Of a stretch of DNA of 64,000 nt, positions 8,331 to 16,652 are shown piece by piece. The stretch covers positions 62,001 to 126,000 of the forward strand of contig JAFRQQ010000018.1 in the NCBI GenBank assembly GCA_017428525.1. Direction: 5' to 3'. Each line of letters begins with the position of its first letter. Within the stretch, counting starts at the first letter, position 1. A program made the position numbers and the translations under genes. The stretch is from Clostridia bacterium. Its GTDB lineage: Bacteria; Bacillota; Clostridia; Oscillospirales; Acutalibacteraceae. Below the pieces are notes generated by a model that worked only from the letters and a program-made list of their open reading frames with translations, was not told the DNA's origin and searched no databases.

Positions 8331-9494
8331 ATGCCGAAAGTCGTATGTCCCTGGAATCTGATCACCGATTTCGTGACCGATGCGTTCATCGGTTACGGCA
8401 TCCCCGCCGACGAGGCGAAAATGTGCACCGACGTGCTGCTGGAATCCGACAAGCGCGGCATCGAGAGCCACGGCTGCAACCGCTTCAAGCCCGTTTACCT
8501 TGACAGAATCAAGGCCGGCATCCAGTTCCCCACCACCAATTTTGACATTCTGAAGGAAACCGAGACCACCGCGGTCGTCGACGGCCACAACGGCATGGGC
8601 CAGGTCATCGGCACGAAGGCCATGCAGATGGCCATCGACAAGGCGAAAAAATACGGCATGGGCATGGTCGTTGTGCGCAACTCCTGCCACTACGGCATCG
8701 CCGGCTACTACACCTCCATGGCGACCAAGGCGGGCTGCATCGGTCTGACCGGCACGAACGCGAGACCCTCCGTCGCCCCCACCTTCGGCGTGGAAGGCAT
8801 GTTCGGCACGAACCCCCTGACCCTGGGCGTGCCGACCGACGAAGCGTTTGACTTCAACATTGACTGCGCGACCTCCATCACCCAGAACGGCAAGGTCGAG
8901 TATTACGCCCGCATCGGCGAGGACATCCATCCCGGCACCGTCATCGACCAGGAAGGCAAACCCGTGGAGGGCGACGCCGGCGAGGCGCTCAAGATGATCC
9001 GCGGCGGCACCGCTGCGCTGACCACCCTGGGCGGCATCGGCGAAGCGCTCGGCGGCTACAAGGGCTTCGGCTACGCGCTGTTTGTGGAGCTGCTTTCCTC
9101 CGTGCTGCAGGACGGCGTTTACGGCAAGGATCTCGACGGCAAGGACGAAGAAGGCAACATCCGCCCCTATCACCTGGGCCACTTCTTCATCGCGATCGAC
9201 ACCAACCACTTCCTCGGCGAAGAAATCTGCCGCAAGAAGGCCGGCGACATCATCCGCGGCATCCGCGCTTCCAAGAAGATGCCCGGCGCGGAGCGCATCT
9301 ACTCCGCCGGTGAGAAGGAATATGAAATCTGGAAGAGCCGCGAGCCGATCGGCGTGCCCATCAACGAATCCGTGCAGGGCGAGATCAACGCCGTGCGCGA
9401 CGAGCTGGGCCTGAAGTACATCTTCCCGTGGGAGGACAATTATGTTCCCTATGAGAAGGAAATGGAAATCACCGCGCTGATCGAAAACAAATAA
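8331..9494 (+). CDS. Ldh family oxidoreductase (malate/L-lactate dehydrogenase type 2)
   Basis: NAD(P)-dependent 2-hydroxyacid dehydrogenase of the malate/lactate/sulfolactate dehydrogenase family (YlbC/YiaK type). It is not related to classical LDH. At 387 residues it is slightly longer than many members. Family hallmarks are ESDKRGIESHGCNRF near residues 43-57, containing the catalytic-type His, VVRNSCHYGIAGYY at about 111-124, and NPLTLGVPTDE at about 163-173. The substrate cannot be told from sequence; malate, L-lactate, ureidoglycolate and diketogulonate occur in the family. The start has GGAGATC upstream and an extended -10 promoter. A strong terminator follows, so it is probably monocistronic. 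Confidence 0.9.
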   Translation: MPKVVCPWNLITDFVTDAFIGYGIPADEAKMCTDVLLESDKRGIESHGCNRFKPVYLDRIKAGIQFPTTNFDILKETETTAVVDGHNGMGQVIGTKAMQMAIDKAKKYGMGMVVVRNSCHYGIAGYYTSMATKAGCIGLTGTNARPSVAPTFGVEGMFGTNPLTLGVPTDEAFDFNIDCATSITQNGKVEYYARIGEDIHPGTVIDQEGKPVEGDAGEALKMIRGGTAALTTLGGIGEALGGYKGFGYALFVELLSSVLQDGVYGKDLDGKDEEGNIRPYHLGHFFIAIDTNHFLGEEICRKKAGDIIRGIRASKKMPGAERIYSAGEKEYEIWKSREPIGVPINESVQGEINAVRDELGLKYIFPWEDNYVPYEKEMEITALIENK

Positions 9495-9509
9495 GCCAAA
9501 ACGGCAACC

Positions 9510-9548
9510 GCAGCCGCTCTGCCCGGTCGGGCAGGGCGGCTGTTTTCG
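9510..9548 (+). terminator. Rho-independent terminator of the Ldh-family gene
   Basis: A 14-bp stem (CAGCCGC TCTGCCC pairing with GGGCAGG GCGGCTG) around a four-base loop, followed by TTTTCG, starts 16 bases after the stop codon. Confidence 0.85.
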
Positions 9549-9569
9549 ATCCGGAATAAAAGAAAAAAC

Positions 9570-9597
9570 GAGGGCACATATCCTGTGTCCTCGTTAT
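9570..9597 (-). terminator. Rho-independent terminator of the zinc-ribbon gene
   Basis: On the minus strand AACGAGG ACACA pairs with TGTGC CCTCGTT and is followed by TTTTTTC. It lies 15 bases downstream of the zinc-ribbon protein stop and converges with the plus-strand terminator at 9510-9548. Confidence 0.8.
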
Positions 9598-9611
9598 TCT
9601 TCTGTGTTGAC

Positions 9612-9893
9612 TTACGCCTGTTCCTGCTGCTTCTTCGCAAAGCATTCGCTGCAATAAACCGGACGATCTTCACGGGGCTTGAAGGGCACTCTGGCCGGGC
9701 CACCGCACGCATCGCAGGTAGCCTCAAACCACTCGCGCTCACCGCGGGAAGCGTTCTTGCGAGCATCGCGGCACGCCTTGCAGCGCTGCGGCTCGTTGAC
9801 GAATCCCTTTTCAGCATAGAATTCCTGTTCGCCGGCTGTGAAAACGAATTCGTTGCCACATTCCTTGCAGATGAGAGTCTTGTCTTCGTACAT
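9612..9893 (-). CDS. CxxC-x17-CxxC zinc-ribbon protein
   Basis: A 93-residue protein with two zinc-binding modules. The first (ICKECGNEFVFTAGEQEFY, later RCKACRDARK) is the short zinc-ribbon type common in Clostridia. The second fits the CxxC-x17-CxxC domain: CDAC, seventeen residues, then CSEC near the C-terminus. Members are thought to bind zinc and perhaps nucleic acid or ribosomal partners, but their function is undefined. The ATG at 9893 gives the homologue-like start MYEDKTLICKEC; upstream in-frame starts would add an unlikely basic leader. It lies downstream of the sigH-like gene, about 130 bases away, and has its own terminator. Confidence 0.85.
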   Translation of the reverse strand: MYEDKTLICKECGNEFVFTAGEQEFYAEKGFVNEPQRCKACRDARKNASRGEREWFEATCDACGGPARVPFKPREDRPVYCSECFAKKQQEQA

Positions 9894-10023
9894 GTTTTCT
9901 AACCTCGCTTGAAAAAATTTTTTCGCCCTTGGACGGGATCGCACCGTCATCTTTGTTTATACAACGTTCTGCTTTTAAACTACAGGGGGCGTATCGCATC
10001 GCTTCCGGCGGAAGCGAAATCAA

Positions 10024-10593
10024 CTAGAATAAATCGCGCAGCTTTTTGCGGATGCGCTGCAGCGCGTTATCCACCGCCTTGAGGTCGCAGCCCAGCGCCC
10101 GGGCAATCTCCGCGCGGGGCGCCTCGCTCAGCCGCAGCTCCAGCACCTGCCGCTCAAACGGAGAGAGCCTGTCCGCCGCCAGCGCGTGCACCTGCTCATA
10201 GGCCATGCGCGCGTCGGTGATCGCGGCGGGATCCTGCGCGGCCGTTTTCGGCAGCTCATGCTCCATGCCCAGCGCGTCGGTCAGCGGACGGTTTTTCTGA
10301 TTGACCATGCGCTGATAGGCGGTCTGGATCTCATGCTGGATCAGCGTGTAGGCATAGGTGCGAAAGCGCACACCCTTGGCCGGGTCAAAGCTGTAAACCG
10401 CCTTGACGAAGCCGATCATCCCCTCCTGCGTCAGATCCTCATCGGGGATGCGCGGGCCGGCGTACTGCGCCGCGCGCGCACGGGCGATCGGCGTGATCAG
10501 CCCGATCAAACGGCTCATGGCGTCGTCATCCCCCTGTGCGGCGCGCGCCGCCAGGGCTTCTTCGCTCATGTTTTCGATCGGATCGCTGCCCAT
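10024..10593 (-). CDS. sigH: sigma-70 family RNA polymerase sigma factor, SigH (Spo0H)-like
   Basis: A 189-residue sigma factor. Region 2 carries DEDLTQEGMIGFVKAVYSFDP and FRTYAYTLIQHEIQTAYQRM. Region 4 reads LSPFERQVLELRL, then EIARALGCDLKAVDNALQRI, very close to the SigH pattern (KSIDNALQR). SigH drives early sporulation and competence genes in Firmicutes. The start at 10593 is chosen because GAGGT precedes it; the longer in-frame ORF runs back through the promoter. It is slightly shorter than Bacillus SigH (about 218 residues). A consensus sigma-A promoter lies 30 bases upstream. A different ECF or sporulation-type paralogue is possible, but region 4 argues for SigH. Confidence 0.8.
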   Translation of the reverse strand: MGSDPIENMSEEALAARAAQGDDDAMSRLIGLITPIARARAAQYAGPRIPDEDLTQEGMIGFVKAVYSFDPAKGVRFRTYAYTLIQHEIQTAYQRMVNQKNRPLTDALGMEHELPKTAAQDPAAITDARMAYEQVHALAADRLSPFERQVLELRLSEAPRAEIARALGCDLKAVDNALQRIRKKLRDLF

Positions 10594-10624
10594 GGAACTA
10601 CCTCGCTGTGTTTGTACGGTGAAT

Positions 10625-10653
10625 ATCATACTATTTTTTTTTAATTTTGTCAA
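10625..10653 (-). promoter_or_regulatory. sigma-A promoter of the sigH-like gene
   Basis: On the minus strand, TTGACA (10653-10648) and TATGAT (10630-10625) are spaced 17 bases apart. The spacer is almost all A/T. This is one of the best promoters in the window. Confidence 0.85.
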
Positions 10654-10814
10654 CAATATTTTTTTAGTGAAATAAGGAAAAAATGCAGAATTTGCGCCGT
10701 TCGCCGCCGTTTTCGCCGCAGATTTCGGCGCCGATCGTCCGGTATGCGTCAAATCTGTCTATATCTTGTGGATGCAAAAAAGCAACGCGCCTTTCGCATG
10801 TTTTTTCAAAAACG

Positions 10815-10858
10815 GCAAAAAACGGACCTGCCGATGCAAAAAACATCCGCAGGTCCGT
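10815..10858 (-). terminator. Rho-independent terminator of the LRR lipoprotein gene
   Basis: ACGGACCTGC (10822-10831) pairs with GCAGGTCCGT (10849-10858). On the minus strand it is followed by TTTTTTGCC. It starts 12 bases after the stop codon. Confidence 0.9.
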
Positions 10859-10870
10859 GTGCTGTCTGCA

Positions 10871-11509
10871 TCAGTCGGCCTGATCCGACTGCGTGGTCAC
10901 GGCGTCTGTCGCCACATATTTGATATTGTGCTGCTCGGCATACGCAATGATATTCTTGAAATCGGATTTCACGCGCAGCTCCACCTTCGGGCAGGCGTCG
11001 AACGCCAGGGAATCGATGATGCTCGGGTCGCCGCGCAGCGTGACGTAAAGCAGATTCTCACACAGGGAGAATGCCTTGATCGAAAGCATCTTGATGCCGT
11101 TGCCGATATCCACCTGCACCAGCTGGTGGCAGTTCGCAAAGCAGTTGGGCGGCAGGATCTCGATGCTGCGCGCCTTATGCAGGAACACATTGCGCACGGA
11201 GCTGTTTTCAAACGCGCCCTCGCCGATGGTCAGGATCGTTGCGGGCAGATAGACTTCCGTCAGATTGTCATGATCGGCAAACGCGCGCTCCCCGATGGCG
11301 GTCACGGTCAGATCGTCGATCGCGGCCGGAATCTCGAGTACCACGATCGGGTCGGTGTTGGTGTAGGCGGTGATTTTGGCGGTGTTGTCCTCCTGCACCT
11401 CATAGACAAAATCCTTGGTTTCCACGGTCTTGAGCTTGGGCTTGCCGCAGGCGGAGAACAGAGTCAGCACGGCGGCGAGCGCCAGACAAACGGCGATGAT
11501 TTTCTTCAT
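10871..11509 (-). CDS. leucine-rich repeat lipoprotein (BspA/LRR_5 type)
   Basis: A 212-residue predicted lipoprotein. The signal peptide has a lipobox ending LFSAC, so Cys21 would be lipidated, followed by GKPKLK. The mature part has LRR_5-like repeats of the kind IGERAFADHDNLTEVYLPA and IGEGAFENSSVRNVFLH, which usually build a surface-exposed beta-solenoid for protein or glycan contact. The C-terminus, about AYAEQHNIKYVATDAV, is the usual cap of such repeats. The ATG at 11509 is chosen because it begins the signal peptide. It lies 23 bases downstream of mltG on the same strand, so the two are probably co-transcribed. Confidence 0.85.
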   Translation of the reverse strand: MKKIIAVCLALAAVLTLFSACGKPKLKTVETKDFVYEVQEDNTAKITAYTNTDPIVVLEIPAAIDDLTVTAIGERAFADHDNLTEVYLPATILTIGEGAFENSSVRNVFLHKARSIEILPPNCFANCHQLVQVDIGNGIKMLSIKAFSLCENLLYVTLRGDPSIIDSLAFDACPKVELRVKSDFKNIIAYAEQHNIKYVATDAVTTQSDQAD

Positions 11510-11532
11510 TGCTTCAGATCCTTTCCTGATTG

Positions 11533-12381
11533 TCATGATAATCCTGCGCGCACGCAGTTTTCCTGATGCTCTTCCCACGTTTCGGCGTAATGATACACTC
11601 CGTCCGCATCCGTGAGGAAGAAATAGTCGTTCGTATCCGCCGGCGAAAGCGCGGCGTTGACGGCCTCCATGCCGGGATTCGTGATCGGTCCGGCGGGCAG
11701 ACCGGCGCATTGATAGGTGTCATACAGCTCCACGAAATTCGCATACGCATCCTCCGCAACCTGCGGTTTGATGTATTCCCGCAGATAGACCGAGGAGACG
11801 TCGCACTGGAGCTTCGGGAAACGTGTGCTGTTCAGCCGGTTGTGCAGCACGGCGGAAACCTTCGGCATTTCTTCCGGATCGCCCGCCTCCTCCTGAATGA
11901 TCGAAGCGATCGTCAGGATCTCATCGAGCGTGTAGCCGGCCGCCGCGCATCTGGCCTGCAGCGCCGCGTCGTATTTTGCGGCGGCATTGCTTAAAAACCG
12001 CCGCAGGGCGCGCGCCGCATCCTCCCCGCGATAGAAATCATAGGTGTCGGGGAAGACGTAGCCCTCGCAGACGAACGGGCGCTCCGTCGCGTTGTCGACC
12101 GAAAAGCCCTGCGCCTCCAGCGCCGCCGGATCCCGCGCCGCCGCAAGAAAATCCGCCGCGGAGCAAACGCCGTTTTCCTCCAGCTTCTGCGCGATCTGCA
12201 CGACGGTCGACCCCTCGGGGAAGGTCACGCGCACGGTGGCTTCGGTCGTCGGTGCCGTCGGCGGTTCCGACTGCGTCCGGGGCGTGCCGCGGCGCACCGC
12301 GCAGCCGCCGGACATCGCAGGCAGCAGCAGGAGCAAAACCAACAAAAGCACTCTGATTGTTTGCATTCTTTGTTTCATCAT
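11533..12381 (-). CDS. mltG: endolytic murein transglycosylase MltG, lipoprotein form
   Basis: YceG-like lytic transglycosylase that cleaves nascent glycan strands at the membrane. It has 282 residues, with a signal peptide and lipobox ending MSGGC (Cys27). Most MltG proteins are instead anchored by a transmembrane helix. Typical family segments are EGYVFPDTYDFY (about 108-119), ASIIQEEAGDPEE with the catalytic-type Glu (about 160-172), VLHNRLN, and AGLPAGPITNPGMEAVNAAL near 228-247. The start is not secure: no Shine-Dalgarno site precedes either ATG of the MM start, and the ATG CAA five codons in is an alternative. A possible -35 (TTGACT at 12422-12417) lies upstream, next to the fold-back element. 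Confidence 0.87.
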   Translation of the reverse strand: MMKQRMQTIRVLLLVLLLLLPAMSGGCAVRRGTPRTQSEPPTAPTTEATVRVTFPEGSTVVQIAQKLEENGVCSAADFLAAARDPAALEAQGFSVDNATERPFVCEGYVFPDTYDFYRGEDAARALRRFLSNAAAKYDAALQARCAAAGYTLDEILTIASIIQEEAGDPEEMPKVSAVLHNRLNSTRFPKLQCDVSSVYLREYIKPQVAEDAYANFVELYDTYQCAGLPAGPITNPGMEAVNAALSPADTNDYFFLTDADGVYHYAETWEEHQENCVRAGLS

Positions 12382-12459
12382 AGTTCAAATACTAGCACAC
12401 AATGTCGAAAAAATCAAGTCAATGACCGGGTCCAACCTGTAAACTTTCCGTGACGAAAC

Positions 12460-12670
12460 GGAGCTGTCGCATTTAGCGAAAAGCGTCAAAGCAACAAAAG
12501 AAGAGGAGCTTGTATCCCAGACAATCATGGGGCGCAAGCTCTCTTCTTTCTGTTTTAAAACGAAAACGAAAGGGTTTTCTGCTTTGACTCGACGTTTTTT
12601 CTCCCTCGGCGTACCTTTGTACAGCCTTCGGTCGAAGAAAACGCCGTTTTCATCTAAATTCGACAGCCCC
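12460..12670. mobile_element. MITE-like fold-back element with nested inverted repeats
   Basis: This 304-base gap between mltG and the lipase gene has no credible gene. It contains three nested inverted repeats. The outer arms are 12460-12476 and 12654-12670 (15 of 17 bases match). The middle arms are 12485-12493 and 12580-12588 (9 of 9). The inner arms are 12497-12512 and 12535-12549 (one bulged G). The right half carries two extra segments of about 30 and 65 bases. No transposase is present, and target-site duplications are not obvious. The inner hairpin, read on the minus strand, could also serve as the terminator of the lipase gene. Confidence 0.55.
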
Positions 12671-12685
12671 GTCGGTTTCTATGGA

Positions 12686-13447
12686 TCAGCCCTCCGGGCC
12701 GCCGAAGATCAGAACATCCGCATAATCGAAGGTCAGGGTGGCGGTGCCGCCCTGCACGCCGAAGATGTCATAGGCCTGCCATTCGGATTTCGTGCGATAG
12801 GAGATGTTGTGCGCTTCATCGGGCTTGAAGAACCAGCCGCCGTCCTCGCGCAGGCAGTCGTTGAACTGGGCGCGGGGATTGGTGAAGGTCGCGCCGCTGA
12901 GGATGGAAATAATGTCGAAGCGGTCCACCATGCGGCACAGGCTGCCTTCCTGCTCATTCTTGACCACGATCAGCGGAGAACCGCCGCAGACGGTGCCGAT
13001 GATATTGTAAGCCGCCTTGATTTCCTCATCCGCGATCAGCTGCTGCGCCACCATGCCGCCCAGACTGTGGCCGGCGATCACCAGCGCGCTGCCTCTGGGC
13101 ACGACGTCCGCGAGCGTGGCTTTCACCTGCTGCAGATAGTCGTTATCCTTGTTGAAGGCGCTTTTGAAGCAGGCGTTGAGGTTGTTGGTCTGCCCGTCGA
13201 CATTGTCCGTGCCGACCAGACCCAGCAGATACACCCACTTCGTTCTGCCGTTCTCCTTCAGCTTGGCCTCCACGATGCGGATCGGCGGGCACTTCGGCGC
13301 GTCGTTGAGCACGAAATTGAGCATGTCCGACGGATCGGTGCAGGTCTGCACGCCCGTCTGCTGCGGCAGGCGCGTGGCATAGGCCGCCAGACTCAGGACG
13401 GAGAGCACCGCCGCGAGCGCCAAGAAGATCGCAAGAGCTTTTTTCAT
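12686..13447 (-). CDS. secreted lipase-like alpha/beta hydrolase
   Basis: A 253-residue exported protein. A signal peptide of about 24 residues (MKKALAIFLALAAVLSVLS) is followed by an alpha/beta-hydrolase core with the nucleophile elbow GHSLGG, Ser as nucleophile, near residue 127. This is the class 3 lipase type. A later Asp (VDRFDIIS) and His (DEAHNISY) could complete the triad. The substrate is unknown; a lipid, an ester-decorated glycan or a peptide ester would fit. The ATG at 13447 is chosen because AAAGGAGA is spaced nine bases upstream; an in-frame ATG at 13468 lacks a site. It follows the GPH symporter gene by 23 bases and is probably in its operon. Confidence 0.8.
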   Translation of the reverse strand: MKKALAIFLALAAVLSVLSLAAYATRLPQQTGVQTCTDPSDMLNFVLNDAPKCPPIRIVEAKLKENGRTKWVYLLGLVGTDNVDGQTNNLNACFKSAFNKDNDYLQQVKATLADVVPRGSALVIAGHSLGGMVAQQLIADEEIKAAYNIIGTVCGGSPLIVVKNEQEGSLCRMVDRFDIISILSGATFTNPRAQFNDCLREDGGWFFKPDEAHNISYRTKSEWQAYDIFGVQGGTATLTFDYADVLIFGGPEG

Positions 13448-13470
13448 CGGGATCGTCTCCTTTTTCATTT

Positions 13471-14883
13471 TTATTGATGCGCTTCGTTGACCGCGCGCAG
13501 GACCTCCTGCTTGAAGTCACCGAAGATCTTGTATTTCTTTGTGAAAATGATATGGGAAATGATGAGCATGATCGGCGGCACGATGAACATCATGAAGGTG
13601 ATCGCGGCGTCCGCCTGCCGGTTGACGACGGTTTCGTTCATGCCCTTGCTGAAGTCATACTTCGTGGCAACAAAGGCGGAATACATGATGATCGACTGCA
13701 GGGTGTAGGCCATCTTCTGCAAAAAGCCCTTCATCGAGAAGGTCAGGCTCTGATTGCGTTTGCCGAGCTTGTATTCGCCGTAATCCACGATATCCGCGAG
13801 CATGACGGTCTGATTGACAAACATGGAGCCGATGCCGATCGAGGCGATGAGGAAGCAGACGCCCAGCGCGATCACCTTATCCCGGACGTCGCCCGGCAGC
13901 AGATAGCCGACTGCCGCCATGCCGGCATAGCCGACGGTCGCGGTCGTGAGCGAAAGGCGATAGGTCGAGCGGTTGGACATGAATTTGTCGCAGATCGGGA
14001 TGACAAGGATCGAGAGGATCGAGCCGACGGAGCCGAGCAGATTGAATTTCGACTGCAGCTTCAGATCGCCGCCGACCTGCAGGAAATAATAGCTGCTGAT
14101 GCCGGAGGTCATGTAGTAGCCGCAGTTGGAGATCATCGCAAAGAGCATGAAGGTCAGCAGCTGATCGTTGTGCCGGATCACCTGCAGCGCCTTGCGGAAG
14201 GAGAATTTCTCCTCCGATTTCACCACGGCGGTTTCCTTGGTGGAAGCGACGCTGATGCACGCAAAGACCACCAGCGCGACGGACGCGATGATGCTCCATT
14301 TGCCGAAGCCCTTGCTCAGGCCCGCGGGGCTGAGCTTGTCGAGCTCCGTATTCGCCTCGCCCGCAAAATACACGACGATGATCGAGGTGAAGATCGAAAC
14401 GATCCCCTGCCCGAGGCCGGAGAAGGTGCGCGCGATGGTGGAAACGAGGTTGCGGTCCTTTTCCTCGGTCGCAAAGGTCGGAATCATCGACCAGAACGGG
14501 ATATCCGCGAGGGTATTCGTCATGCCCCAGAGCACATAGAACACCGCGACGAGCACATAGACGCCGATCGTGCCGGCGTTGAAGCCCGCGATGTTGAACA
14601 GCAGGGAAAGCACGACCGCGTTGAAACAGGCGCCTGTGAGGATCCACGGGCGGTATTTGCCCATTTTCGTGTGGGTGCGGTCGACGATCGAGCCCATCAT
14701 CGGGTCGTTGACGCCGTCCCAGATCCTGGCAAGCGGCGCAAGGATCAGCAGAAACAGCGGGCTGATCTTCAGCGCATTCGTCAGATAGAGCGAAAGGTAG
14801 GAATAAAACAGGCCGTAGCTCAGATCCAGACCGATCGCGCCGACGCCGTAGCCGATTTTTTCACGCAGGGGAACCTTTTTCAC
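13471..14883 (-). CDS. GPH-family glycoside/cation symporter (MFS)
   Basis: A 470-residue integral membrane transporter of the glycoside-pentoside-hexuronide:cation symporter family (MelB, XylP, UidB relatives). It has 12 hydrophobic helices. The family signature after helix 2 is ARIWDGVNDPMMGSIVDRT, with a following KMGKYRPW. Helix 1 begins KIGYGVGAIGLDLSYG, another GPH hallmark. These proteins import sugars or glycosides with Na+ or H+. The substrate is not readable. It is first in a two-gene unit with the lipase-like gene, and its promoter is divergent from mmsA. Confidence 0.92.
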   Translation of the reverse strand: MKKVPLREKIGYGVGAIGLDLSYGLFYSYLSLYLTNALKISPLFLLILAPLARIWDGVNDPMMGSIVDRTHTKMGKYRPWILTGACFNAVVLSLLFNIAGFNAGTIGVYVLVAVFYVLWGMTNTLADIPFWSMIPTFATEEKDRNLVSTIARTFSGLGQGIVSIFTSIIVVYFAGEANTELDKLSPAGLSKGFGKWSIIASVALVVFACISVASTKETAVVKSEEKFSFRKALQVIRHNDQLLTFMLFAMISNCGYYMTSGISSYYFLQVGGDLKLQSKFNLLGSVGSILSILVIPICDKFMSNRSTYRLSLTTATVGYAGMAAVGYLLPGDVRDKVIALGVCFLIASIGIGSMFVNQTVMLADIVDYGEYKLGKRNQSLTFSMKGFLQKMAYTLQSIIMYSAFVATKYDFSKGMNETVVNRQADAAITFMMFIVPPIMLIISHIIFTKKYKIFGDFKQEVLRAVNEAHQ

Positions 14884-14918
14884 GGAACCACTCCTTCCGG
14901 CGGGATTTGGAATAATTT

Positions 14919-14948
14919 ATTTTATCACATCCTGTAAAGTTCCGCAAC
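14919..14948 (-). promoter_or_regulatory. probable promoter of the GPH symporter/lipase unit
   Basis: On the minus strand, TTGCGG (14948-14943) and TAAAAT (14924-14919) are 18 bases apart. The -35 box is weak. Confidence 0.45.
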
Positions 14949-14996
14949 CGTTATTGCGATTTTTTTCGGTTTTTGCGGTTTTCTCGCCGTTTTGGA

Positions 14997-15025
14997 TTGA
15001 CTTTGAAACGAAATAGGTATAAAAT
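14997..15025 (+). promoter_or_regulatory. sigma-A promoter of mmsA
   Basis: TTGACT (14997-15002) and TAAAAT (15020-15025) are separated by 17 bases. A second TATAAT at 15034-15039 lies closer to the gene but lacks a paired -35 box. It is divergent from the symporter promoter. Confidence 0.7.
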
Positions 15026-15058
15026 TAATTGACTATAATTAGATAGGAGTGATCCCCG

Positions 15059-16579
15059 ATGGCTGTAAAAAAGCTGAAGTATTTTGCCGGCGGTCAGTGG
15101 CTGGAATCCAAGTGTGAAAAGTATATGGACGTTTACAACCCCAGCACCGGCGAGGTGCAGGCGCAGACGCCCTGCTGCACGAAGGAAGAGGTCAACTACG
15201 CCGTTGAGTGCGCAAAGAAGGCCTTCCCCGGCTGGTCCAACACGCCGGTGATGAAGCGCGTGCAGATCATCTATAAATTCCGCGAGCTGCTCATCGAGCA
15301 CATGGACGAGCTGACCGAGCTGTGCGCCCGCGAGCACGGCAAGGTCTGGAGCGAGGCGAAGGGCGATATCCTCAAGGTCAAAGAGCCCGTGGAGCTTGCG
15401 CTCTCCGCGCCGTCGCTGACCATGGGTGAAAGCGTGCGCGACACCTCCAGCGGCTATGACACCGTGCTTTACAAAGAGCCGGTCGGCGTCTTTGCCGGCA
15501 TCGTGCCCTTCAACTTCCCCGGCATGATCCCGATGGGCTGGATGACCCCGATGTGCATCGCCTGCGGCAACACGATCGTGCTCAAGGCCGCCTCCTTCAC
15601 GCCGATGACCGCCATGCGCATGGCGGAGCTCTGGCAGGAAGCCGGTCTGCCGGACGGCGTTGTGAATATCGTCACCTGCTCCCGCAACGAAGCGGAGATT
15701 TTCCTCGAGCATCCCGACGTGCGCGGCATCACCTTCGTGGGCTCCACGAGCGTCGGCCTGCACATCTACTCCACCGCCGCCGCCAACGGCAAGCGCGTGC
15801 AGTGCCTGTGCGAGGCGAAGAACCACGGCCTTGTGCTTGAGGACGCCGCGCTTGAGCGCACCGCCCGCGGCATCATCAACTCCTCCTTCGGCTGCGCGGG
15901 TGAACGCTGCATGGCGCTGCCCGTGATCGTTGCGCAGGAGAGCATTGCCGATCAGCTGATCGCTTATCTTGTCAAATTCGCCAAGGAGCTGAAGATCGGC
16001 CCCGCTTATGATAAAGAATCCCAGCTCGGCCCCGTGGTCAACGCGGCGCACAAGCAATCGATCCTCAACTGGATCGAAAAAGGCCTGGAGGAGGGCGCCA
16101 CGATGGTGCTCGACGGCCGCAATCCGGTCGTGCCCGGCTATGAAAACGGCTTCTATCTCGGGCCCACCATTCTGGACAACGTGACGAAAGAAATGACCGT
16201 CGGCACCCGCGAGATCTTCGGGCCGGTGCTCTGCATCAAGCGCGTGAAGAACTTCGAGGAAGGCCTTGCCGTGATGAACGCGAATCCGTTTGCCAACGGC
16301 TCCGTGATCTTCACCCAGAGCGGCTACTATGCCCGTGAATTCGCCAAGCGTACGGACGGCGGCATGGTCGGCGTCAACGTCGGCATCCCCGTACCCGTGG
16401 GCGTCTTCCCCTTCACCGGCCACAAGAAGTCCTTCTTCGGCGACCTGCACTGCCTGGGCAAGGACGGCTTCCGCTTCTACACCGAAACCAAGGCGGTCAC
16501 CAGCCGCTGGTTCGATGAGGAAGAGATGAAGGCCACCAAGGTCGACACCTGGGACGGCTCCGTCGGCGGCGACCAGTAA
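15059..16579 (+). CDS. mmsA: CoA-acylating methylmalonate-semialdehyde dehydrogenase
   Basis: NAD-dependent aldehyde dehydrogenase of the MmsA/IolA family. It converts methylmalonate semialdehyde or malonate semialdehyde to propionyl- or acetyl-CoA at the end of valine and myo-inositol catabolism. At 506 residues it has full length. Conserved blocks are VPFNFPGMIPMGWMTPMCIA (149-168), AKNHGLVLEDA (about 253-263) and FGCAGERCMAL with the catalytic Cys284. Homologues usually read GAAGQRCMA, so this is a divergent member. It is divergent from a sugar symporter and has its own promoter and terminator. No other iol genes are nearby, so the pathway it serves is unclear. Confidence 0.88.
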   Translation: MAVKKLKYFAGGQWLESKCEKYMDVYNPSTGEVQAQTPCCTKEEVNYAVECAKKAFPGWSNTPVMKRVQIIYKFRELLIEHMDELTELCAREHGKVWSEAKGDILKVKEPVELALSAPSLTMGESVRDTSSGYDTVLYKEPVGVFAGIVPFNFPGMIPMGWMTPMCIACGNTIVLKAASFTPMTAMRMAELWQEAGLPDGVVNIVTCSRNEAEIFLEHPDVRGITFVGSTSVGLHIYSTAAANGKRVQCLCEAKNHGLVLEDAALERTARGIINSSFGCAGERCMALPVIVAQESIADQLIAYLVKFAKELKIGPAYDKESQLGPVVNAAHKQSILNWIEKGLEEGATMVLDGRNPVVPGYENGFYLGPTILDNVTKEMTVGTREIFGPVLCIKRVKNFEEGLAVMNANPFANGSVIFTQSGYYAREFAKRTDGGMVGVNVGIPVPVGVFPFTGHKKSFFGDLHCLGKDGFRFYTETKAVTSRWFDEEEMKATKVDTWDGSVGGDQ

Positions 16580-16598
16580 AACCGATCAACCAACCAGC

Positions 16599-16634
16599 GC
16601 CGGCATCGAGGAAACTCCATGCCGGCTTTCTCTT
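16599..16634 (+). terminator. hairpin after mmsA, probable terminator
   Basis: GCCGGCAT (16599-16606) pairs with ATGCCGGC (16619-16626) around a 12-base loop and is followed by TTTCTCTT. The T-run is short, so read-through into the GH20 gene is possible. Confidence 0.6.
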
Positions 16635-16652
16635 ATCCGACCGGAGGATCGC

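Noticed and set aside
12527..13477. A 316-codon plus-strand frame covering the fold-back element and the lipase gene.
   Set aside because: It is antisense to the lipase with its signal peptide and GHSLGG motif, and its first 60 codons are inverted-repeat DNA.
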